Origin: Miscanthus floridulus
Taxonomy: Eukaryota > Streptophyta > Magnoliopsida > Poales > Poaceae
NCBI RefSeq assembly: GCF_019320115.1
Contig: NC_089584.1
Location: 80,815,767-80,879,766, forward strand
Length of the DNA stretch: 64,000 nt
Direction: 5' to 3'
Shown here: positions 1 to 11,596 of the stretch, piece by piece
How the letters are laid out: each line of letters begins with the position of its first letter
Numbering within the stretch: position 1 is the first letter of the stretch
Notes under the pieces: generated by a model
Told to the model about the DNA's origin: nothing
Seen by the model: the letters and a program-made list of their open reading frames with translations, nothing else
Databases searched by the model: none
Position numbers and translations under genes: made by a program

Positions 1-494
1 CCTAATTAACCCCTTCTTAGACGTCACGGTCCTCTACATATACATATACATAAAATATGTTTAAAAAAATTTCTAACTTCTTGTGAACAACTTAAATACA
101 ATTCATTTTAACTTATTGCACTAAAAAAGATTATTAATAACTAGAAAAATAATACGACTGCTAGCACAGGACGAGGAGGCAAAGAAACGGCTGCAAAAAA
201 TACGTACGGCTCTAGTCGAAACCTTTCCGTGTGCCATAGCTGTTCTGCACCGATTCAGAATCTGACACGTTTCCGTGCGCCAAACGCCCCCGATGCGGTT
301 TGAGAGGGTTTAAAGCGGAGTCCCTGCACCAACGCAACGTTCTCTTTTGAGCAACAGACGTACAGAGCACAACGTGATCTTTCTCCGATCCGCTGGTTCA
401 ATCCACCGCTCCTCGTCTTCTCTTTCTCCCAAAACCCCACGGCCAATCCCCCAACTGCGATTCGACCGATCGCCGCCGGAGCCCGGAGGAGACG
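1..494 (+). other. Upstream flank and 5' leader of the RING-CH gene
   Basis: AT-rich sequence from 1 to about 170 gives way to a more mixed stretch. A pyrimidine-rich leader at about 395-445, just ahead of the ATG at 495, is typical of a plant 5' UTR. I see no convincing TATA box at a sensible distance. The short open frames on both strands here show no family resemblance and are not reported as genes. Confidence 0.4.
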
Positions 495-2696
495 ATGCAC
501 AGGGACATCGAGGCCGAGTACGCGCCGTGCTGCCGCATATGCCTCTCGACCGACAACCACCGCGGTAATCTTCCTCGCCCTAGTTACGCAACTAGATACA
601 CATCTCCATGGAGCCGAGCTAAGGCTCCCCCTAATTACAGTACCGTTTCTTAGCCTAGGGCTAGGCCTAGCGAGTTTGTGCGGGAAGGCTGCAATCGGGA
701 ATTAATGTGGTAATTGGTTTAGAGGATCCAGTAAATCTCGCAAGAAAAATCAGTAGAAAGTAGAGGATCCATTTACTAGTATGAGAGCATGGATGATATA
801 CTTATTACATGTTAGGATTATTAATTAATTCGCGTTGGCCATTGCTCATCACTCTCCACAGGGATATACTGCTTAGATATATTAATTAATTTCCAATAAT
901 GCATTAGAGTCCTTGATACTAATTGAATATCTGGGATGATGTTTATGATTTCAACTTCTAGGAATAGGTAGATCTTCACCTGTGGGAGTCATTAACAGGA
1001 ACATGAATGCTTATCTGTGAACTATCACATAGTGAGGAGTGTGAAGCACAGAAGGACTAACCAAATTAAAGAGAAGGCCCAAATAACCTTTGTTTTTCTT
1101 TCTGGATTTGGCAAACATCCAGAATAACTAGTGAATTACAATTCGAACTTGCTCTGATTTTCACGTCACTTGGGGGAAAGCTAGTTTGAGTGCAGCAGCG
1201 TTTCATAAAATCCAGATGGCCAGATAAGATATTTGCAAAAGGTTCAGTATTGGCTTTGGTTTCAAGACTGAATGATTATATCCTCACTTCCGCTACTTTT
1301 TGCGCCCAAAATTATTTTTGGTTAATTCTTCTCAAATCATCAAGTGGATTCCAAAGTTTTAAAATCGAGCTATAAATCTCATCCCTCCACCATCCTATTA
1401 CCTAAACTCCTGGCTAATCCTTTCCTAAAGATATATAATGCAACTAGAGCACGAAGTAATCATGCATCTAATTCTTGTGGGGATCCATCATGCTTTTCAG
1501 AGCTGTATTAGGTTTACCAAGTGTTGTAACTGTAGCTGAATTAGCTTATTACACAGCAATCCTGCTGCTGAGCTGTTTCTAATTGATGCTTCTCTTGGTT
1601 TAGGACTTTTTGGTGCAGGTCATGAGCTCATATCTCCCTGTAGGTGCAAGGGGTCGCAACAGTTTGTACACCGTTCCTGCCTAGACCAGTGGAGAGCTGT
1701 CAAGGTATTACATTTAGTCTCCAAATTTCAAAATTTTCCTTTAAGTTTTATAAAAAAGGACATATAGCACCTCAACAACTATATACTCCCTTCTTACTTT
1801 TCTAGTTGTAATTTTGATGCAATTTTTGACCTTTTTTATCTTGCAGTTGACACGTAGCCTAAGACAAAACAAATTTGCAGTATTACCGAGTACATCTGAT
1901 GACAAATCTAGTGACACAGTTTCCATATATTTAAGTTTGATACCTTTAAATTCAATGACTAGTTCGTAGATTTTGCAACTTGTTGGATTCTAAAGAGTTA
2001 AACAAAAATAAAAACAGTACTACTACCATTAGGAACTCACAGAAGTGCTCACCAAAGGCTTCTTTAAATTGCGGCAGGTTGAACACAGCCGCAAGAATAA
2101 CTAGCAAAGTTTGATAACGCATGATAGAATTGAGTGATTGGGAGTCGCTAATCCATTGTTAAATTAAATCCGAAATCAGAAGCCAGCACTAGATAATTCC
2201 TGTCTTAACATTTCTCTGCAGGAAGGGACTGCTTTTTCACACTGTACTACTTGCAAAGCACAGTTCCATCTCCTGGGTGAGCTTCTGGAGGATGACATGT
2301 GTCTTAGAATGAAGTTCTGGTTGTTTGTTTCTAGAGACGTCTTCCTCATCTTCCTTGCAATACAAGCCGTGAGATCACCTTTCCTCTAATTACTTTCTGT
2401 TGTCTTCTGTTATTGTTCAAAATAATTTGGTACTAGTACTTACTAAATTAGAGCATTTAGTGTAGTGTTTCAGCAAAAGGTATTATTATGTAATGTTGTG
2501 TATTCATCATGCAGTGTTACATTAGGCATTGTTGAAGTCTTACTGTGCAAGATACTTGTGATGCATATCTCATTTGGTTTTCTTTGCCTTTTCAGGTCAT
2601 TGTTGCTATTGCTGGCGTGGCATTTCTGTCGGACAAAGATGGAAAATTCAGAAACAGGTTTACTGATTGGATGCTGTCAAAGCATCCTCTACCCTT
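495..2696 (+). CDS. RING-CH (RINGv/MARCH-like) membrane E3 ubiquitin ligase, exons 1 to 4 (5' half)
   Basis: Exons are 495-564, 1619-1704, 2222-2368 and 2596-2696, each bounded by GT and AG, and the frame stays open across all joins. The ATG at 495 is chosen because it opens straight into the RING-CH finger. Exon 1 has the first two metal ligands in CCRICLSTDNH. Exon 2 gives SPCRCKGSQQFVHRSCLDQW with the C, C, H and C ligands. Exon 3 gives the last pair in FSHCTTCKAQFHL, so the C4HC3 set is complete. The end of exon 3 and the start of exon 4 form a hydrophobic segment (FLIFLAIQAVIVAIAGVAFL, probable membrane span 1). The family places E2-dependent ubiquitin ligases in cell membranes. Exon 4 stops in mid-sequence at 2696, where CACTA1 begins. 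Substrate is unknown. Confidence 0.93.
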
Positions 2697-2714
2697 CACT
2701 ACGGGAAACAGTGA

Positions 2715-3230
2715 CTTTGCCGAGTGCCCCAGGCACTCGGCGAAGTCCCAAATACACTCGGCAAAGACTTTGCCGAGTATAACACTTGACGATTAGCACT
2801 CGGCGAATTTTCCACCGGCAAACAGATGTTTGCCGAGTGTCAAATATCGGGCACTCGGCAAAGGGTTTGCCGAGTGTCAAAAAACACTCGGCGAAGTTAA
2901 ACCCTCGGTGAAAAAGGGGTTAACAGCGTCCACGGTAACGGAGAGTTTGCCGAGTGTTAGACGGAAGACACTCGACAAACATCTTCAACTTTCCCGAGTG
3001 CCAAGCCTCCAACACTCGACAAACATCTACGTATTTGCCGAGTGTTAAAGCCAATACATTCGGCAAACATCTACTTATTTGCCGAGTGTTTTAACTTTAA
3101 CACTCGGCAAACATTGCACACTCGGCAAAAAATTGCCAGAAAAACAGAAACTGGCCTCTTTGCCGAGTGTTAAAGCCAAAACACTCGGCAAAGGACCTCT
3201 TTGCCGAGTGTTACACTCGGCAAACTGTCC
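2715..3230. repeat. Left subterminal repeat array of CACTA1
   Basis: About 500 bases consist of repeated TTTGCCGAGTGT/C and its complement, mostly set as facing pairs a few to about 30 bases apart, so the strand can fold into a row of short hairpins. In En/Spm-type elements, subterminal motifs of this kind are bound by the TNPA-type protein during transposition; that role is inferred here from the family. The peptide patterns in open frames across the array come from the repeat and are not genes. Confidence 0.9.
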
Positions 3231-3459
3231 AAAACCCCCCTGTTTTTACTGTTTTGTTACGTATAAAGGACCCCTCTCCAACAAAAATCACAGGCATGTA
3301 TATTACATCACAGACATATATTAAGCATCACAGGCACACAAATAAGTTCTAGTTTATTCAAGAAAGTAATCCACAAGTTCTAGTTTAAACAAATAATGCA
3401 CAAATAATCCACAAGTCACTGAGGATGAGGCCCTTGGAACCACTGCGACTGTTCCGGGT

Positions 3460-5067
3460 CTTGTGGTTGAGTATTCGAAGCCGCCGATTGATTCTGCACA
3501 TCGGAGAAGACATGTGTGAGACAATATTGATATCATTTGAGCTAACTAAGGAACTTGTCTAAGTTAAAGTATTCAATCTAATGTGTCAAGTGACTCACAG
3601 GAGTAGTTGTGTGTGGCTGACGTGAAGGGAATAGCATCGGTGGCGGTGGCAAAGATTGACCCATGCTCGAAGCAAAATTCTGCATGTATTGGAACATCTG
3701 GTCCATCCTCATCTGATTTTCTTCCTCCATCCTCTGCCGCTCGGCCTCTAACCTCTGCTGAACCATCTGCTCCACCCTCGCCTCCATCTCCTCCTGTTGC
3801 TTCTTTTCTGCTTCCACCTGGGTCTAAAATATTTCATCTCAATGTTACAATGCAAAGCTAAAGTACGTAAGAACCAGCGAATGATGAATGGAAGAGAAAG
3901 AACCTGGAGAGCCTCTATCTAGAACTGTGCAGTGGTCGGCCGTGGACGTATCGTTGGGCTCGAGTCCGTGCTCCTTGCTCAGATCTAGGGAGAGAGTGGG
4001 AGTAGAGGCCGTGTCGATTACGCTGTCGCCAATCCAATACCGACCATGCTTCTTGCCTCCTCCCACCCTTCATCACGATTTCTTCGTCAATATCCTGGGA
4101 GCTCGGATCAAACTCTGGCCTGTGAACCTCCCTTGCCATCGTTGTATACTGGGTGACGCGGCTGTGGATGCTTGGATGGTTGTACGCCTTAGGCGGGTCC
4201 TCCGGGTTGAAGTCGATGTCGGCCGTCGCCTTGCCTTTTTTTGACAGAACTCATGCCTTGAGCTAGGAGCAAGGCTGGCCATCATGTGACAACGACTGCG
4301 GCAAAAATGCAAAATGATTAAAAATTATGCAGAATTGAGCGTTAGAATAAAGAAATGAAGTTGCGTACCCATTTTCCCCTATATTCATCAAAGCTCAGGC
4401 TGCCTTGATGGTGTGATGCACCTGACATCTACAAACGCCGCTCCCGGCAAGCAAGGTGGTGCTCCAACCACCCGGCCTGCAACCACTCATCCACCATCAT
4501 TTCCCAGCACCAGGTATGCGCTCGGCACCACCACGGAGGCACCTACATCATCAAGCATGTGACTTATGAAAAACAAAATTAAGCGTAATTAATCTCAAAT
4601 AAAGTAAGTATCAACGTTCTTTGCTTACACTCATGAATTGGTCCTTGGTCAGGTTCATTGTCCTTGCCTCCTTTTTTTAACCTTCATGCTTCTGTATTGA
4701 GCGTAGAACTCGATGATGGCCTAGACGCGCGCCTCGTAGTGCATGTCCTTCACAAGCTTCTTAGCGACTTGTTTAGAGATGGACTTCGCCTTGGCCTCGA
4801 ATCCCTCCTGGCATCTGTAGAAGTCCTGCATATAGAGGCATCTGTAGAATCCCTCCTGGCATCTGTAGAAGTCCTGCATCTGTAGAAGTCCTGCTCCTCC
4901 TCCCCCTCACCCCTGCCTCGAGGCCTGCCTTGACGCCTCCCTCGACCTTTCCCTGAAGCTGAAGCTGAACCTGACCCTGACCCAGAACCTAAACCTAAAC
5001 CTAAACCCCTCCCTACAGCGGTGATTCTCTCGCAAATTGCCGTGAGCTTCCTCGTAGCGCCCACCAT
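3460..5067 (-). pseudogene. Second CACTA protein (TNPA-like / Transposase_24 type), decayed
   Basis: The gene reads leftwards. It starts at 5067 with MVGATRKLTAICERITAVG and continues into a G/S/R-rich stretch. Other frames then give pieces found in this protein class: KQVAKKLVKDMHYEARV (about 4800-4725), a tryptophan-rich piece ending MSGASHHQGSLSFDEYRG (about 4550-4380), GDSVIDTASTPTLS (about 4030-3980), and a charged coiled coil starting MEAEKKQQEEMEARVEQMVQ at 3817-3578. The same blocks appear in the same order in CACTA2, which supports one multi-exon gene. Frame changes and stops between blocks, plus a small tandem expansion at 4795-4905, show it is broken. In this family the second gene encodes a DNA-binding partner of the transposase. 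Exon borders are uncertain. Confidence 0.7.
4795..4910 (-). repeat. Short tandem expansion inside the TNPA-like gene
   Basis: The unit GCATCTGTAGAAGTCCTGC and the related CATCTGTAGAATCCCTCCTG recur four or five times. On the - strand this gives a repeated CRTSTDARRDSTDAS-type peptide not present in the CACTA2 copy. It looks like a local slippage expansion. Confidence 0.75.
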
Positions 5068-5195
5068 TGCTCAATTACCTGCAAATAAAAAGAGTAAATC
5101 AATCAGCACAGATAAACAAAACATACTTAGAAAGATATGCAAAATTAACTTAACATACTTCAAAATATAACATGGTATGATAAATAATAAATAAA

Positions 5196-5996
5196 TTAGT
5201 ACGACTCATACATGTATTGGAAATAATCGTCATGATCGGGATTAGCTGGATCATAAGTCTCATCATCACTATCATGCGTGTCGATATAATCATGCCCGTG
5301 CTCCGAATGAGGAATGTTGTCATCACTGTCATTGCCTAATTGTAATCGCTGAAGTAGTTCTAAGTCCTTCACATTTTGAACCTCATCTCCAGTGTCCTCG
5401 TCAGCAACCCCTTCATTGTCTACTTCCATTCCGATCGCTTCGATTAAATCTATCACAAAACTCCCTTCGAGCCCATCTTCTTGGAAGAACTCTCCGTCAT
5501 ATGTGTTGGGGTCTATATTGTAATCTTCATTGTTTGGTATAGGTAGTTTACCGTGTGGCGATACCTTGTACACAACATCCCAACCCTTAAGACGACTGTC
5601 GGTTTGGCACGGGTATGACAAATAATAAACTTGCGTGGCCTGTTGAGCCATAATATAGACGTCGTCTCCTGGTAAGACGGATGATTGTCGAATTTTGACT
5701 AGCCCAAGATTAGGGGTGTGTCTCACGACATCTAGATCAAACCAATGACATTTGAATATGACTGGATTAAGAGGTTTGCAACCATGAAAAGTTAGTTCGT
5801 ATATTTCTTCAATTATTTCATAGTACTCGACCCCATCAAAGTCTAGCGTAAAAACTCCGGTATTTGTGGTTCTTCGATTGGGCTGACTCTGCTCGTGCCT
5901 TGTTGTGTGAAAGCGATATCCATTGACGTCATAACCGATAAACGACCTGACCTTATAGGCACAACCATCGGCAACCTGTCTCAACTCGACATTCAT
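5196..5996 (-). CDS. C-terminal part of CACTA1 transposase: DUF4216 region
   Basis: This 266-residue open frame on the - strand starts MNVELRQVADGCAYKVRSF and carries the features of the DUF4216 domain found C-terminal to TNP2 in plant CACTA proteins: the NGYRFHT segment, TNTGVFTLDFDGVEYYEIIEE, CHWFDLD and the VYYLSYPC segment. The tail is very acidic, with repeated D/E/H runs. It follows the TNP2 fragments directly on the same strand and was probably the last exon(s) of the same transposase gene rather than an independent gene. The frame is intact here although the upstream part is broken. The biochemical role of the domain is unknown. Confidence 0.8.
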   Translation of the reverse strand: MNVELRQVADGCAYKVRSFIGYDVNGYRFHTTRHEQSQPNRRTTNTGVFTLDFDGVEYYEIIEEIYELTFHGCKPLNPVIFKCHWFDLDVVRHTPNLGLVKIRQSSVLPGDDVYIMAQQATQVYYLSYPCQTDSRLKGWDVVYKVSPHGKLPIPNNEDYNIDPNTYDGEFFQEDGLEGSFVIDLIEAIGMEVDNEGVADEDTGDEVQNVKDLELLQRLQLGNDSDDNIPHSEHGHDYIDTHDSDDETYDPANPDHDDYFQYMYESY

Positions 5997-6073
5997 AGAC
6001 GCTTCGGTTTGGCCCTACAAGTTCAAGCAGGGTGGTGCATTTTATTATTTGCATGTAAGAGCAACTTGTAATA

Positions 6074-8839
6074 TCAAACTAAGTACTGAGCTAAATTGGA
6101 CTGTACCTTCTGCTTGAACCAAGAAATGAAATCGGGCTTTCCATTTCCCGCACCCTCTTTGAGAAGGGTATCACTTTCGTGTGGGGTAGGTTTCCTTGAT
6201 TTACGCCAGAATTGACGATGAAATTCCCTGTACCAATAAGAAACATGGGAGTTGGACACAGAAAAGTGACTACTTGAGAACAAGTTTGTTGAGAACTTAC
6301 AGCATGTATGGCTCCACCTCGGATAGGTTGGTCAACACATACAGCACGATAATGCGCTATTCTTCATGTTTCAAGGTCTTGTGGGTCGCACCACTTGCAC
6401 TTCCGAGTTGCCCTTGGAAAATGCTAAGGCTCGATTCATCTCCGTCGACATTGTAACGAGATGGTGGATTATGCACACTAGGAAGGTTGTCGGCATAGTA
6501 TTTTGTTGTGAAGTTTGACACCTCCTCTAGAATGTATGCATCTGCAATGGATGCTTCAATTTTGCATTTATTTTTACATTTAGTTTGAAGAACCTTTTGA
6601 CATCTCTCAATTGAATAGCACCAATGGCCCTGCATAGGCCCCCCCCATTCAGTGCTTCATACGGGATGTGCAGAATCATATGCTGCATCAGATTGAAGAA
6701 GTCGGGTGGAAAGATCTTCTCCAACTTATAGAGCAACACAGGCACCATTCTTTCCATTTCTACAACCACGATATGAGATAACTCTTTGGCACAAAGCTGG
6801 CGGAAGAAATTGCTCAACTCCGCTAGCGCCTGCCAAACATGCTCAGGGACATATCCTCAAACCATCACCGAAAGTAGGCGCTCAAGCCATATATGGTAAT
6901 CATGACTCTTGAGCCCAGTTGATTCACATAGTAGCCAAGTTCACTCCTCTCTTCAGATTCGCTGCATACTCATCAGGGAACATTAACATTTGAAACCATT
7001 GTAGTACCTCCCTCCTTTGGGCCCTCGTCAGAACAAAATCGGCCTTAGGCTTTCTCCATGACTTTCCAGCTCTTGGAGGCACCATGTCTAGCTTTGGCCT
7101 GTTGCATAACCTCGCTCGATCCACTCTAGCCTTAACGTTATCCTTTGTCTTGTTAGGAATATCCATGATTGTACCAAAAATTGCCTCGGCGATATTCTTT
7201 TTAGTGTGCATTACATCAATATTATGTGGGAGAAGAAGGTTATCAAAATAGGAGAGGTTCCACAAGCACGACTTCTGAGTCCAGGCATGTTGCTCACCAT
7301 ATCCCACAAAACTACCTTCTTGATTATTGACCTCAAGAGCGTCTAACTAAGCATGAACTGCGGCTCCTGACATCATCTGCGGTGCTGAGGTCTTCAACTA
7401 TGACATCTTTCGTAAAGCTCTTGATGTCTCGTCTGAATGGATGGTCAGGAGGGAGGAATTGTCGATGTTTGTCGAACGAAGAATACTTGCCACCCTTCAT
7501 CAACCAAATGAACTTCAAAGAAGCCTTGCACACTGGGCACGAGAACTTCCCGTGAACACACCAGCCGCAGAAAATCCCATATGCCAGTAAGTCATGCAGG
7601 GAGTACTGGTACCAAACATACATCTTGAAGTTTGTCTTTGTAGCTCGGTCGTATGTCCATACCTCTTCCTCCCAAGCATGGACCAAATCATCAATCAGAG
7701 GCTCCATGTATACACTCATATTATTCCCCGGGTGTTCTGGAATTATCAACGATAAAAAATGTTCTGTCGTTGAAAGAGGACACCAGGGGGAAGATTGAGG
7801 GGGATAACGAACATGGGCCAACAGGTGTACGGGGCTGCCGCCATTCCATATGGATTGAACCCATCTGTTGTCAGCGCAACACATACATTACGGGCCTCTA
7901 GAGCTTTCTCATGATAAATCGCATCAAACCTTGTCCAGGCTTCACCATCGGATGGGTGTACCAGCTTCTCAGGATTGTATCGATGTCCGTTTTTGTGCCA
8001 TGTCATCTGTTTTGTGGATTCTTCAGTCATGTAAAGCCGTTGGATCCTTGGTATGAAAGGAAGGTACTATAGGATCTTCACGGGGATTGCGAGCTGCTTC
8101 TTCTGACCATCACCAAAGTCTACCTCTAGGAACCTAGACGACTCGCACTTCACATAGTACTTTGCTTCCGCATACTCTTTCCTAAATAAGATGCATCCCT
8201 TCAGGCAAGCATGTATCTACTTGTATGGCATCTTAAGTACACGAAGGAGTTTCTGTGCCTCATACATGCTCTTTGGCAAGATGTGACCCTCCAGGAGCAG
8301 GCTGCCAAAAACTGCCAGCATAATATCGAAGGCATCTCGACTCAAGGTAAACTGAGACTTCACGGTCATTAGGTGTGCAATGGCATCCAGTTGAGAAACC
8401 TTGGTATGCCTATGAAGGGGTTGCTGTGCCGCAGACAACATGTCGTAATATGCCTTTGCGGTAGCCTCTGGCTCCTCCTCCCTACTTACTTCATCGAAGT
8501 GTGCTTCATGGTAGTCATTTAACATGTCTCCCACCCTTAGCATCATCATCATATTCCTCGATGCGTTGTCTCAAGACCTCGTCCCTCCCATGATCTGCTT
8601 CACCATGGTAGATCCACCTAGTGTAGTATGACAGTAAATCCATTCTTCACAAGATGTTTGCTCATGTCTAGCTTGGTTTGCCGACGCATGTTTCCACATT
8701 TGCTACACGGACACCAAGTCGATCTAGCTCCTTTGACAATTGCAAACGCCTGTTCCAAGAAAGCATCCGTCTTGTCAATCCATTCATTGGTCAACGAATT
8801 CTGACTAGAGCAGGCCCGTGTACATCCACTGACGGTCAC
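6074..8839 (-). pseudogene. TNP2-type CACTA transposase, broken
   Basis: Read leftwards from 8839, the pieces are: a transposase-associated domain (NSLTNEWIDKTDAFLEQAF, WCPCSKCGN; 8839-8618); the TNP2 N-terminal part (EEPEATAKAYYDMLSAAQQP...SQLDAIAHLM; 8552-8217); the TNP2 core with ALTTDGFNPYGM (8030-7746); WTYDRATKTNFKMYVWYQYS, DLLAYG and CPVCKASL (7884-7333); LLPHNIDVMHTKKNIAEAIF (7307-6924); and DUF4218-like pieces with MQHMILHIPYEA and LPSVHNPPSRYN (6817-6357). The acidic residues in TDGFNP and HNIDVMH lie in blocks usually taken as catalytic in this family. Blocks fall in different frames and stops interrupt them, so it is a pseudogene or a multi-exon gene with damage. It would have cut and joined the element ends. 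Confidence 0.85.
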
Positions 8840-8933
8840 CCATCCTCTAACATATCAGTGAGTAATATATAAAATCACGTTGCATCTACACGTTCCTATA
8901 ATGTCTATTAGGTAAAGATAGGTCCTAATCCCA

Positions 8934-9135
8934 CCCGAGGATGTGTAGTGGGTTTAGTTTCCATGCTCTACTTCGATCCGAGATAGAATTTCGGTAGCAC
9001 CTCCCCACTGTTCTCCAAATACACGTCCCGGAAGGGAGATTGTGTATTCGGAGAACAACAGAGAGGTGCTGCCGAAACTATCTTGGATCGGAGTAGACCA
9101 TGGAAACTAAACCCGCTAAACATCCTCGGGCTATC
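8934..9135. repeat. Long inverted repeat (about 95-bp arms) upstream of the transposase gene
   Basis: The left arm (CCCGAGGATGTGTAGTGGGT... to AAATACACG) and the right arm (GTGTATTCGGAGAAC... to ACATCCTCGGG) are reverse complements with scattered mismatches and a loop of about 10-15 bases near 9030. The arms share the block GGCAGCACCTC / GAGGTGCTGCC. A third copy of GGCAGCACCTCCCC, with its own small hairpin, lies near 9374-9405. It falls just before the presumed start of the - strand transposase gene. Confidence 0.85.
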
Positions 9136-9519
9136 CAAAAATGTGGACAATTCGAAACAGATACGGTTATAGATATGCAAAAATTTGCATATTTCCAACC
9201 GTATCTCTTTCGAATAGGAGACGCCTAACTAGGTTACGTGATATACGAACATCAAATGAAAAGAGAGGTGTATGATGCCTCACCTTGCTATCCGGCAAAG
9301 TGATGAGTCAAGGACGGTCCTTGTGAGTCTCTCCTGCAAGAAAATGAACATAGTAGTGTCAAGTCAAAATTTTGGCAGCACCTCCCCTGCACGGGGAGGT
9401 TTCCAAAACCTACATCAAATATAACGGCGCGATGGCTGGACAACCACATCCACACCAACAGAATGGCACGATGGCCGACAACCACATATAACTCACAAGA
9501 AAGCGAATAATTCATGGTT

Positions 9520-9775
9520 TATCCTTTTCTAATTTCTAAAAAAAATTTATATCACCTCAATAGACATCCTACTACCTCTCAATCTTCTCTAAAAAAAGTC
9601 CATTTCTATCACTTTCTAATTTCTTTTCTAATTTCCAATTCATCCTACCTTTTTATAATTTCTAATTTCTAATTGCTTTTCAAATTTCTAATTTCTAAGT
9701 TATCTTCTAAATCATCTTTCTAATTTCTAATTTTGTTTCTAATTAACTAGAACAACAAAAATTTTAGAATTACCT
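9520..9775. repeat. Low-complexity TTTCTAATTTCTAA tract in CACTA1
   Basis: About 250 bases are dominated by irregular repeats of TTTCTAATTTCTAA and related pyrimidine-rich words. No open frame is supported. It separates the transposase region from a GC-rich block. Confidence 0.7.
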
Positions 9776-10120
9776 AGGACGGCGTTGGCGTGGCGCGCCG
9801 GGGCCAGGAAGGCACCGCCAGTGGGGGGCGCCGCCGGGTGGAGCTGTCGCGGGCGTGGCGCGCCGAGGCCGGGAGGGCGACGCCGGGGGGTAGGGGCGCG
9901 CCGCCGGGTGGAGCCGCCGTGGGCCGGGCGGGGTCGTGCCGCCGGGGGGGCACCGCTGGGGGATGGAGCGGGTGCGGGGACGCGGGGGCGCCATCGGGGG
10001 ATGGTGCGGGGGCGGGGACGCCGGCGGGGGTGCCGGCGGGACGGGGTCGGGTGGTCGTGGCATGTGTGCGTTGTGTGCATGTGTGTGTGTGTGGCGTGTG
10101 GGGTTGCGCTGGGTTAACTG
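9776..10120. other. GC-rich block within CACTA1
   Basis: This is an abrupt island of extreme G richness on the + strand, with imperfect repeats of GCCGCCGGGTGGAGC and GGTGCGGGGACGCGGGGGCG. It opens all frames and so produces proline- and arginine-rich shadow peptides. Such a block could be a 5' region or promoter of the - strand genes, or captured host sequence. I see no recognisable protein. Confidence 0.6.
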
Positions 10121-10124
10121 TTAG

Positions 10125-10345
10125 GCGGTATGCCGAGTGCCCGCGATCTGACACTCGGCATACCCCTTTTTTATTTTTTTTTATTTTTTTCAAAAGGTCT
10201 ACTCGCCTGGCAATGGGCCAGCACCCCGACTTTGCCGAGTGTTTTGTAGAAGACACTCGGCAAAGAGCTACTTTACCGAGTGTTATATAGAAACACTCGG
10301 CAAATTACGCTAATATTTCATGTATACCTTTAATAGAAACACTCG
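10125..10345. repeat. Inner group of CACTA subterminal motifs
   Basis: Several TTTGCCGAGTG/CACTCGGCAAA pairs, with variants ATGCCGAGTG and TTACCGAGTG, occur here more than 1.2 kb inside the right end. They are separated from the terminal array by AT-rich DNA. This may mark an older internal end or an expansion of the array. Confidence 0.8.
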
Positions 10346-11194
10346 GCAAATTAGCTGGTTTTAGTAACTTTTTTCCTATATATTTTGAAAAAAACTTGTC
10401 AAATTCACTCAAAATGCATATTTGTTTTTTCTACTAATATTATTTCATTATTTCATGCGGTTATAGCTCAAAATTAATTTATATAAACTAAAATTCTATA
10501 ATTGCAATTAATAAATAAAAAATACCAAACGGATCCGAAAAATTGTCAAAATTTGACATGAACCAATCTATGTTGTGTATTGCCTATACAAAAAATTTGA
10601 ACTCAAACCCCAATTCACATGTTACTTGGACTCTAAATCTTACCAGGATCCTTCTAAGTTCTAGGAATCTTCTCCGGAGATGCTTCCGTTTGTAAGCATC
10701 ATACTGTCACAAATTGTGCGAAACATTCTCAATTTTTTACCACAGCCTCCACACATGATATCTTGACAAATCTCGTGATTTTCATACTTCATTTGGTTTT
10801 TGTAGAATTTAAAAATCATTCAGACACGTTCGTGGTCGTGTGATTTTCATACTTCATTTGGTTTTTGTAGAATTTAAAAATTATTCAGACACGTTCGTGG
10901 TCGTGTTTCCTGAACAAAATGTTCGAAATTTCTTTTCATTTCCTGCATGAGACACCAATTTGGACTCAATGACACAAATATGATTTTTTCCACTCATTTT
11001 ATTCTATTATTTCAATCACTTGCAGTTCAAATTTCACTTAAATCAATAAATTACTCAAAATGAAATTAATTCACTAAATTTAGCAAACAGACTAAGAAAT
11101 AGACCAACTTTTAACATACAGTACCAAATGTCGTATGTGGGGAGTAGAAAAATTATGGAGGGTCGAGGAGGAAAAAATAGTTTTGGATTTGTCA
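10346..11194. other. AT-rich, non-coding right internal region of CACTA1
   Basis: No supported gene. The stretch around 10715-10800 (containing ACCACAGCCTCCACACATGA) resembles 14935-15010 of CACTA2 (ACCATAGCCTCCACATGTGA). This shows that the two elements share this right internal domain as well as the terminal motifs. Confidence 0.6.
10775..10905. repeat. Tandem duplication, two copies of a 65-bp unit
   Basis: The unit running from GTGATTTTCATACTTCATTT to CACGTTCGTGGTC is present twice in direct tandem, with one visible mismatch (AATCATTC versus AATTATTC). Confidence 0.9.
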
Positions 11195-11196
11195 AG

Positions 11197-11596
11197 TGTC
11201 TCCATAAACACTCGGCAAACCCATATACTTCGCCGAGTACCGGCAGAAAACACTCGGCAAACATGTACTTCGCCGAGTGCCTCTAACGGACACTCGGCGA
11301 AGTACTAACGGCCGGCACGGCATTCGTTAGGACGGCGTTCGTTAGGACGGCGCACGCGCGGGTCACGTGTTGGTTATTGCCGAGTGTCCCATAGAGGCCG
11401 AGTGTTGACACTCGGTAAAAATTAAATATGCCGAGTGTCTGATGTTTGCCGAGTCTTGAAACTCGGTAAATAGTAAATATGCCGAGTGTAATAGTATGCC
11501 GAGTGTCTCGGAGGAAACACTCGGCAAATCTGCCGTTTGCCGAGTGCCTGATATAATGCACTCGGCAAACATAGAGCACTCGGCATTTTCACTGTA
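11197..11596. repeat. Right subterminal repeat array of CACTA1
   Basis: This is a dense array of CACTCGGCAAA / TTTGCCGAGTG motifs, facing as in the left array and ending next to the terminal inverted repeat. A small direct repeat (ACGGCRTTCGTTAGG, two copies) lies at about 11316-11352. Confidence 0.88.

Noticed and set aside
2715..3230. CRISPR-like array of regular repeats
   Set aside because: Repeats are short, inverted in pairs and variable in spacing, and they lie at both ends of CACTA elements in plant DNA.
4975..5010. Interstitial telomere repeat (CCTAAACCTAAACCTAAACC)
   Set aside because: The period is six bases, not the seven of plant telomeres (CCCTAAA). It is part of a longer CCTGA/CCTAAA expansion in the TNPA-like gene.
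9739..10290. Proline/arginine-rich or glycine-rich proteins in the GC block
   Set aside because: All frames on both strands are open because of base composition and no domain is visible.
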